A DNA stretch of 11,752 bases from Deltaproteobacteria bacterium (GTDB taxonomy: Bacteria > Desulfobacterota > Binatia > UBA12015): NCBI GenBank assembly GCA_003447545.1, contig DLYX01000586.1:1-11752 (forward strand). The letters run 5' to 3'. Of the stretch, positions 6,834-11,752 are shown piece after piece. The position numbers were made by a program, and so were the translations under genes. The notes beneath the pieces are model-generated. The model saw nothing but the letters and a program-made list of their open reading frames with translations, ran no database searches and was not told where the DNA came from. The first letter of the stretch is position 1, and the number at the start of each line of letters is the position of its first letter.

Positions 6834-9236
6834 ATGGAGCACGCTCCCCGAATCCTGAAGATTTCCGAGGTTGGCGCCGCCGAGGTTGGTGGCAAGGCTG
6901 CCGGCTTGGCGGATCTCCACCAGATGGGACTGTCGGTCCCCGGAGCATTTGTGATTCTCGATGCCCGGGAAGCTGAATTTCCCGAAGACCTCGAAGAGCA
7001 TTATGCGGCTCTTGGAAGCGGTGCGGTTGCGGTTCGTTCTTCCGCTATCGGGGAAGACGGACAAGATGCCTCCTTTGCCGGCCAATACGCCACCGAACTG
7101 AATGTCCGGGGGGTGGAAGGCCTGCGCCGTGCGATTGGCGTTTGTGTTCGCTCGCTTTCGTCAGCGGCCGTCGATGCTTATCACGACGAGCAGGCCGATG
7201 GCGGCAGCGGTCGCATGTGTGTGGTCGTGCAGCGGATGGTCGAGGCCGCAACAGCCGGCGTCCTGTTTACCGCTGATCCGGTATCCGGTCGCCACGATCG
7301 GCTGGTGATTGATGCCGTTCGTGGTCTGGGCGAGTCGCTCGTCAGCGGCGATGTGACACCTGACCATTACGTGCTTGCGCCGGACAATGCCGTACTTCGA
7401 GTGGATCTCGCCGGCAGCGAGCAGCTGCTTCAAGGCGCGGAAATCGAGGCACTGGCCACCGGAGCGCGAGCCGCAGTCGCGCAGCGCGGGTATCCGCTGG
7501 ACATGGAATGGGCGATTGATGCAACGGGCGAATTGCATTGGCTGCAGGCTCGCCCGATTACTACCCTGGGCGTGGACCTCGACGACGGATTCACGCCGAT
7601 CCCGGCGGATCAGGTTGTCACTCGATGCAACGTCGGGGAGATGATGCCGGGGCCGGTCTGCCCTTTGACCTTTTCGACGCAGGGGCGCGCCATCGAGCAT
7701 GGCATGCAACATATGCTGGTCAACTATGGGGGTCGGCCCGCGATCACCCAGGAGTGGACCCAGATCAACCTCTTCTTCGGTCATATGTTTATCAATATGA
7801 CCGGTGGACTCGAGGGCGCGCGCTGGGTTTCGCTGACCAGTGCAGAAAGGATCGGTCAGGCACTTTGTGGTCGCCCGGTCCCGGAGTTGCAGGAGCCGGC
7901 GAACCCGAAAAGCCTGCCGCGACGTTGGTGGGGTTCGCTACAATTCATACGCTATTGCCTGCGTGCGACGCGGGTGATCGCGGAGTTTGATTCACGCTTT
8001 CGACACTTTCATGTCCGTTATCGAGATAATTCGATGGATATGGTCAAGGAGATGGAAAACCAATTCGGCTGGTTGTTGGAAGCCGACGAGGTCCATCTGC
8101 GGTCTTCGGCATACTCGGGAGTGATGGAAGGCGTCATCCAGGGCGTCGTCGAGAGAGAGCCGTCCGACGGAACCCCCGAAGCGGCCTCCGCCCAACAGGC
8201 CGAGGCCGCGCGACTGCTGGCCGGCGCGAGTTATGTCGAGAGTGCGATGATGGTGTCTCATCTCGATGAGGTGGTCGATGAAATTGCGACGGACCCAGAG
8301 GCCGCCGCGCATTTCCGGTCGCTGGCCCCAGAGGACGGTCTTGCCTGGCTGCGGAGCGAAGCTTCGGGTGCTGTGGGTATCAATTTCGATCGTTTCCTCC
8401 ACCACCACGGGCACCGGGGCTATCGTGAGCTTTGCGTGCGGGAAAAAGCCTGGGCCGACGAACCGGAACAGGTAGTCCGGACCATGCAGGCGTCTGTTCT
8501 GGCGCGCTTGGCCGGAAACTACGAAGCAAAGACCGTCGCACCCATCGATCTGGCGGAACTGCCGCGGGCATTGCGCTTTCTTTTACCCCGCGCTCATCTG
8601 GCGATCCGGCAACGAGAGCAGACCAAGTCGATGTTGGTCGACGCAACTTATCGCCTGAAGTGTGGTTATCGTCATTTGGGGGTCTTGCTGGCTCGTGAAG
8701 GGCATCTGCCCGACGAGGATCTGGTATTTTTCTTCTCGCGTGATGAGTTGTCGGCCTTCTGTCGGGCACCGACAGCGGAAGAGGCACTGCGTGCCGAGCA
8801 CCGCCGCCGCGCACTCGATTTTCAGTCGAAGCTCGAATTCCAGGACGTCTATGTCGGGCGAGCAGCGCCGGTGGATCCCGAGCCTGTCGAGGCTTCCGGC
8901 GACGGCCAATACGTTGGCCGTCCGGTGAGTCGCGGAGTGGTCGAGGGAGTTGCTCGCGTCGCGCTGAGTCTGGAAGAGGCCGCAGCTCTGCAGCCGGGCG
9001 AGATCCTCATCTCCCATATTACGGATATCGGCTGGACGCCGTATTTCAGCTTGATCGCCGGGTTGGCGACCGATGTGGGGAGCGCGGTATCGCACGGCGC
9101 GGTGATAGCCCGGGAGTACGGGCTACCTGCGATCGTCAATTTGCGGGTGGCCACGAAAGTCATCAAGACCGGAGACCGGGTTCGTCTGGACGCTGATGCG
9201 GGGATCCTCACCCTATTGCAGGGTGAGTCTCAGTGA
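6834..9236 (+). CDS. PEP-synthase / rifampicin-phosphotransferase-like phosphotransferase, substrate unknown
   Basis: This 800-residue protein has the three-part plan of the PEP synthase/PPDK/rifampicin phosphotransferase family. Residues 1-245 form the ATP-binding domain: VGGKAAGL (K21), VRSSAIGED (R68), VVVQRMVEAATAGVLFTADPVSG, GLGESLVSG, and LQARPITTL (Q238-x-R240-P241). Residues about 245-690 form the variable middle domain, with NVGEMMPGPVCPLTFS, HHHGHRGYREL (from 523), and DEDLVFFFSRDEL. Residues about 695-800 form the swivelling His domain, in which H754 of VSHGAVIAREYG is the likely phosphorylated residue. The TDIGWTPYF and SHGAVIAREYG wording and the domain order resemble rifampicin phosphotransferase more than true PEP synthase, which has TCHAA. 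The segment between the PGAF and VRSS blocks is only about 26 residues, shorter than usual. Whether it phosphorylates an antibiotic, pyruvate or another molecule is not decidable here. No clear ribosome-binding site precedes the ATG; it may be coupled to folE. Confidence 0.85.
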   Translation: MEHAPRILKISEVGAAEVGGKAAGLADLHQMGLSVPGAFVILDAREAEFPEDLEEHYAALGSGAVAVRSSAIGEDGQDASFAGQYATELNVRGVEGLRRAIGVCVRSLSSAAVDAYHDEQADGGSGRMCVVVQRMVEAATAGVLFTADPVSGRHDRLVIDAVRGLGESLVSGDVTPDHYVLAPDNAVLRVDLAGSEQLLQGAEIEALATGARAAVAQRGYPLDMEWAIDATGELHWLQARPITTLGVDLDDGFTPIPADQVVTRCNVGEMMPGPVCPLTFSTQGRAIEHGMQHMLVNYGGRPAITQEWTQINLFFGHMFINMTGGLEGARWVSLTSAERIGQALCGRPVPELQEPANPKSLPRRWWGSLQFIRYCLRATRVIAEFDSRFRHFHVRYRDNSMDMVKEMENQFGWLLEADEVHLRSSAYSGVMEGVIQGVVEREPSDGTPEAASAQQAEAARLLAGASYVESAMMVSHLDEVVDEIATDPEAAAHFRSLAPEDGLAWLRSEASGAVGINFDRFLHHHGHRGYRELCVREKAWADEPEQVVRTMQASVLARLAGNYEAKTVAPIDLAELPRALRFLLPRAHLAIRQREQTKSMLVDATYRLKCGYRHLGVLLAREGHLPDEDLVFFFSRDELSAFCRAPTAEEALRAEHRRRALDFQSKLEFQDVYVGRAAPVDPEPVEASGDGQYVGRPVSRGVVEGVARVALSLEEAAALQPGEILISHITDIGWTPYFSLIAGLATDVGSAVSHGAVIAREYGLPAIVNLRVATKVIKTGDRVRLDADAGILTLLQGESQ

Positions 9237-9267
9237 TACGCGCCAGTTAATCGAAAGACGCGTTTCA

Positions 9268-9308
9268 GGCGTTCGCCTTGTTCAGCACAGGTCTTCTTCT
9301 CGAACGCC
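9268..9308. repeat. 8-bp inverted repeat downstream of the PEP-synthase-like gene
   Basis: GGCGTTCG (9268-9275) and CGAACGCC (9301-9308) are perfectly complementary, separated by 25 nt. The repeat lies 31 bp after the stop codon of the plus-strand gene. No T-run follows directly, so it is not a standard terminator on its own, though it may act as a 3'-end stabilising structure. Confidence 0.35.
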
Positions 9309-9313
9309 GACAG

Positions 9314-9335
9314 GCCTTCGGTCGTCCGCGAAGGC
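9314..9335. repeat. 7-bp inverted repeat next to the terminator
   Basis: GCCTTCG (9314-9320) and CGAAGGC (9329-9335) can pair around an 8-nt loop. On the minus strand it lies just beyond the T-run of the terminator at 9342-9385. Its role is unclear. Confidence 0.35.
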
Positions 9336-9341
9336 GAAACG

Positions 9342-9385
9342 AAAAAAAGAGCCGGTACCGGCCTTTTGCAGACCGGTACCGGCTC
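9342..9385 (-). terminator. Intrinsic terminator of the small Cys-rich protein gene
   Basis: On the minus strand a 13-bp perfect stem, GAGCCGGTACCGG (9373-9385) with its complement (9349-9361), encloses an 11-nt loop and is followed directly by seven T residues (9342-9348 are A on the plus strand). The stem begins 14 nt after the stop codon at 9400. This is a textbook rho-independent terminator. Each arm also contains the self-complementary CCGGTACCGG, so each arm is a palindrome in its own right. On the plus strand the stem is followed by a T-rich but interrupted stretch, so it may also help end transcription of the PEP-synthase-like gene. Confidence 0.88.
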
Positions 9386-9399
9386 CTTCACATTCTTCT

Positions 9400-9555
9400 T
9401 TACTCAGCCGCTTCTTCCGGGTGCTCGGCGCAGTCTTTACCTTCCTCGCAAGCAGCCTCGTCACCGACACCGCAAGAGCCGCAATGGGCGGCCACGGGGC
9501 CGGCAAAGTTCAGAGTCAGCAAGAGGGCCGCGAGCATTGTCATCGTCGTTTTCAT
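9400..9555 (-). CDS. Small exported Cys-rich acidic protein, function unknown
   Basis: This 51-residue protein starts with a signal peptide (MKTTMTMLAALLLTLNF, then AGPVAA, with likely cleavage after A23), leaving a mature peptide of only about 28 residues. It begins H24-C25-G-S-C28-G and contains two further cysteines, C36 and C42, plus H45, in a strongly acidic context (ten Glu or Asp). Four cysteines and two histidines in so small an exported peptide suggest metal binding, an iron-sulfur or zinc site, or two disulfides. No known family is recognised with confidence. It is a real gene: GAGGAG is 7 nt before the ATG, and a strong intrinsic terminator follows the stop by 14 nt. It lies 112 bp downstream of the COQ8-like kinase gene on the same strand and could be its own unit or the end of that operon. 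A lipoprotein is unlikely, because no lipobox precedes C25. Confidence 0.8.
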   Translation of the reverse strand: MKTTMTMLAALLLTLNFAGPVAAHCGSCGVGDEAACEEGKDCAEHPEEAAE

Positions 9556-9667
9556 GGTTGTTCTCCTCGTTGATTGGTCAGGCGTCCAAATGGGCGCGTG
9601 TAGCAGGGTAGCACCCTCGCGGTTTCGGGGAAATGAGCTGTGCCTATCCTCGCCCCGTATCTGAGAA

Positions 9668-11023
9668 TTAGTCTTGCAGTTCCAGCGGTTTCTCCAGAGA
9701 AAAGTTACCGGAAAGAAATTCCTGAAACATGGCATAGCTGTCGATCCGCGCTCCCAGTTGAGAGCATAGAAGGAAAGTGCCGCCCAATTTTCTTTGAATA
9801 AAGACGATTTCGGGTGGAGGCGGAGCCAGCCCGCCGAGGGTTGCCGCCAGTTCGACGGCACGATCTCGAGCACGGCCCTGCAGATCACTGCTTCCGTAGT
9901 CATAGTTTCCTGGCTTGCGAAGCGGTTCCACGGAGAGGTGCAGAAAACCGGCGACGCCTTCGAGCTGGGGGCGCGGGGAGTCGGCAGGAGCCCACTCGTA
10001 TTCCAGAAGGAGTTCGATGACACGCTCCATATCGTCGTTCACGGCCGCGGTCACCAGATTTTGATACCGGTTGCGCAATTCTTCCGGGATCTCGATCGTC
10101 GATCCGAAATCCAGCAACACCATCTGTTTTTCTTCTGGGTGCCAGAGATAGTTCGCGTAGTTCGGATCGGTCTGCATGAGACCGAATTGGAAAAGCTCGC
10201 GAAAGACGACGGTTTGGGCCAGCCGGCCCAGGTAGTCGCGAGTCTTTTGATCCGTATCCTGTTCCCAGACGCGGCACAGGGGTGGGGCGTCGATCAGGTC
10301 CATCGCGAGAACGCGGGCGGTGGTCAGGTCCGCATGGCTGCCCGGCACGGTCACATCGCTCATGTCGGAGATCTTGTCGCGGTAGGCATCGAGGAACCGG
10401 CGCTCCTCGAGGTAGTCGGTCTCCTGACGGAGTTGGCGCTTGACCTCTTCGAGCAAAGGCGCCAACTCGAATCCCGGAGGGACGAGTCGTGCGGTCTGGA
10501 TCAGCGAGCCAAGATTGTCGACGTCGCTGTCGATGCTTCGTGCCACGCCGGGAAATTGAACCTTCATCGCCAGACGGCGACCGTCGCGGGCGACCGCTCG
10601 GTGCACCTGACCGATGGACGCGGCGGCCATGGGCTTGGTTTCGAATTCCTGGAACAGACTCCGCCAGTCTTTGCCGAATTCGGAGACCAGGACCATTTCC
10701 AGTTGCTTGTCGCTCATGGTGTCGCCGTCGTCCTGTAATGCAGCGAGGGCCTCGGCCAGGGGAGCGGGAAGAAAATCATCGCCTTCGAGCGAGAGCAGTT
10801 GGCCGAGTTTCATGGCGGCGCCACGCATGCGGGCGAGATCCCGGGTCAGGCGACGGGGATTGATCCCCGAGGCCACCAGATCTCCGATGGATTTGGCCTC
10901 GCCAGTCCACCAGGTTCGTGCGGTCTCGACGGCAGTGCCCGCGGCCACATCTGCGGCCATGGTACCCATGCGAAAGAGTCGTTCGATTCGGCCTGCCGGC
11001 ACGCGGGATTTTCCGGAACCCAT
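9668..11023 (-). CDS. ABC1/UbiB/COQ8-family atypical kinase
   Basis: This 451-residue protein belongs to the AarF/UbiB/COQ8 protein-kinase-like family, whose members support ubiquinone synthesis and use ATP without a clear protein substrate. The family features are in order: the N-terminal KxGQ motif (K72-L-G-Q75 in AAMKLGQLLS), an Ala-rich nucleotide loop AAASIGQ (133-139) replacing the usual Gly-rich loop, the ATP-binding Lys K154 (LAMKVQ), the E201-T-D region, the catalytic-loop QTDPNYAN (284-291), and D305-F-G307. The QTDPN form is that of mitochondrial COQ8/ADCK3; many bacterial UbiB proteins have HADPHPGN instead. No C-terminal transmembrane pair like that of E. coli UbiB is seen. The ATG follows GGAAG closely. 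The MFS gene ends 68 bp upstream on the same strand, so an operon is possible. A direct role in quinone synthesis is inferred from the family only. Confidence 0.92.
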   Translation of the reverse strand: MGSGKSRVPAGRIERLFRMGTMAADVAAGTAVETARTWWTGEAKSIGDLVASGINPRRLTRDLARMRGAAMKLGQLLSLEGDDFLPAPLAEALAALQDDGDTMSDKQLEMVLVSEFGKDWRSLFQEFETKPMAAASIGQVHRAVARDGRRLAMKVQFPGVARSIDSDVDNLGSLIQTARLVPPGFELAPLLEEVKRQLRQETDYLEERRFLDAYRDKISDMSDVTVPGSHADLTTARVLAMDLIDAPPLCRVWEQDTDQKTRDYLGRLAQTVVFRELFQFGLMQTDPNYANYLWHPEEKQMVLLDFGSTIEIPEELRNRYQNLVTAAVNDDMERVIELLLEYEWAPADSPRPQLEGVAGFLHLSVEPLRKPGNYDYGSSDLQGRARDRAVELAATLGGLAPPPPEIVFIQRKLGGTFLLCSQLGARIDSYAMFQEFLSGNFSLEKPLELQD

Positions 11024-11091
11024 GGGCTTCCAGCTTAGACCTCAGTCGCTGTGGCGCAACCCCCGCCGAGGGGCGCTTTTGGACCGATTTG

Positions 11092-11752
11092 CTACCCGAT
11101 AGCCTCAAGTTCCTGCGTCAGGGTCCGGCTGGCGAGGAAATAATGAGCCGCGGCCCAGCAGTTCAAGGGGATCACGACAAGCATCGCATAGCCCAGTGAG
11201 CGGTCCCCGAAGCTCGGTTCGAGAGTCTGGCTGAGGCTTCCGATGACCAGCGGCCCGAGTCCCAGACCAATCAGATTGGTAACCAGCAAGGCAATCGCTG
11301 AGGCCATCGCCCGCATGCGGACCGGCGAGAGCGATTGGACCATCGCAAAGCTGGGCCCCGTGTGGACCGCTCCGAAGAGATTGGGAAAGATCAGAAGGCC
11401 GATCACGATGGCAAACTCCTGCGTCAGACAGATCCACGCAAAAGCTGGCAGACCGATCAGCATGGCGGCGCCCGGAAACCAGACGTACCATCGCTTGTCA
11501 CGCAGGCTGAGTCGATCGGTCGCAAAGCCGCCAATCAAGGTGCCTGCGAACCCGCCGACCAATCCGATGGGGCCCAGCCAGGAGCCGGCTTCGCCACTGC
11601 CGATGTCGTAGCCGCGCATCAGGAAAGCGGGAAACCACGTGCCCACGCCGTACCCGCTCAAACCCGCCAGCGACAGCCCTGCGAGCAGATGCCGGTAGGA
11701 CTTTATCTGCCAGAGGCGGTCGAGCGATTCTCGAAAGCTGGGGCCTGCGTCC
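11092..11752 (-). CDS. MFS transporter, spinster-like, C-terminal half (partial, start beyond window)
   Basis: The frame is open to the right edge; about 220 codons are visible, ending at a TAG (11092-11094). The visible part starts with the cytoplasmic segment FRESLDRLWQIKSYRHLL, followed by six hydrophobic segments that would be TM7-TM12. Landmarks are LSGYGVGTWFPAFLMRGY, GGFAGTLIGGFATDRL with the charged loop RDKRWY, FGAVHTGPSFAMVQSL, and RAMASAIALLVTNLIGLGLGPLVIG. The GYGVGTWFPAFL block and the LGLGPLVIG segment are typical of the spinster-like branch of MFS transporters. The substrate cannot be predicted; such proteins are common in operons for lipid, aromatic or xenobiotic degradation. 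It lies in the inner membrane. The COQ8-like kinase gene follows 68 bp downstream on the same strand. Confidence 0.9.
   Translation of the reverse strand, partial: DAGPSFRESLDRLWQIKSYRHLLAGLSLAGLSGYGVGTWFPAFLMRGYDIGSGEAGSWLGPIGLVGGFAGTLIGGFATDRLSLRDKRWYVWFPGAAMLIGLPAFAWICLTQEFAIVIGLLIFPNLFGAVHTGPSFAMVQSLSPVRMRAMASAIALLVTNLIGLGLGPLVIGSLSQTLEPSFGDRSLGYAMLVVIPLNCWAAAHYFLASRTLTQELEAIG

Noticed and set aside
5793..7085. 430-codon open frame on the minus strand across the end of ileS, all of folE and the start of the next gene
   Set aside because: It is antisense to three well-identified coding stretches, has no recognisable domain, and long antisense frames are common in GC-rich DNA.
1..11752. 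tRNA genes, CRISPR arrays, insertion sequences or phage genes
   Set aside because: No tandem spaced repeats, transposase or integrase motifs, or tRNA-like T-loop and acceptor pairings were noticed.

Overview
The window reads as an ordinary, gene-dense piece of chromosome from a GC-rich Gram-negative bacterium. The Gram-negative call rests on an exported beta-barrel protein with a terminal Phe and on a UbiB/COQ8-type kinase. The mix of genes (type II isoleucyl-tRNA synthetase, Escherichia coli-like FolE, a COQ8-type kinase, a spinster-like MFS protein) suits an uncultured proteobacterium, Myxococcota or related 'deltaproteobacterial-grade' lineage. That placement is a weak inference. No insertion sequence, prophage, CRISPR array, tRNA or rRNA was seen.

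Region 1 (1-1122) has two divergent pairs. On the minus strand a Trm112-like protein is followed by a small protein, cut by the window edge, that resembles desulforedoxin but lacks its cysteines. On the plus strand rpmB (L28) is followed by rpsR (S18). Region 2 (1227-2363, minus) holds a dCMP deaminase-family protein and, upstream of it, an outer-membrane beta-barrel protein. A 341-bp divergent gap (2364-2704) contains an AT-rich patch and a strongly base-paired stretch that could be the ileS leader. Region 3 (2705-9236, plus) holds ileS (type II), folE and an 800-residue PEP-synthase/rifampicin-phosphotransferase-like protein of unknown substrate, 36 bp after folE.

Region 4 (9237-9399) is a convergent gap packed with inverted repeats, including a clear intrinsic terminator for the minus strand. 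Region 5 (9400-11752, minus) holds a 51-residue exported Cys-rich acidic protein, a COQ8/UbiB-type atypical kinase and the C-terminal half of an MFS transporter that runs off the right edge.

Functionally the window is mostly housekeeping: translation (L28, S18, IleRS, Trm112), nucleotide and folate supply (dCMP deaminase makes dUMP for thymidylate synthesis, which uses the folate that starts at FolE) and quinone-related metabolism (UbiB/COQ8). The least explained items are the PEP-synthase-like enzyme paired with folE, the tiny exported Cys protein with its own terminator, the cysteine-free desulforedoxin-like protein, and the possible leader structure before ileS. No convincing multi-gene novel system is visible.
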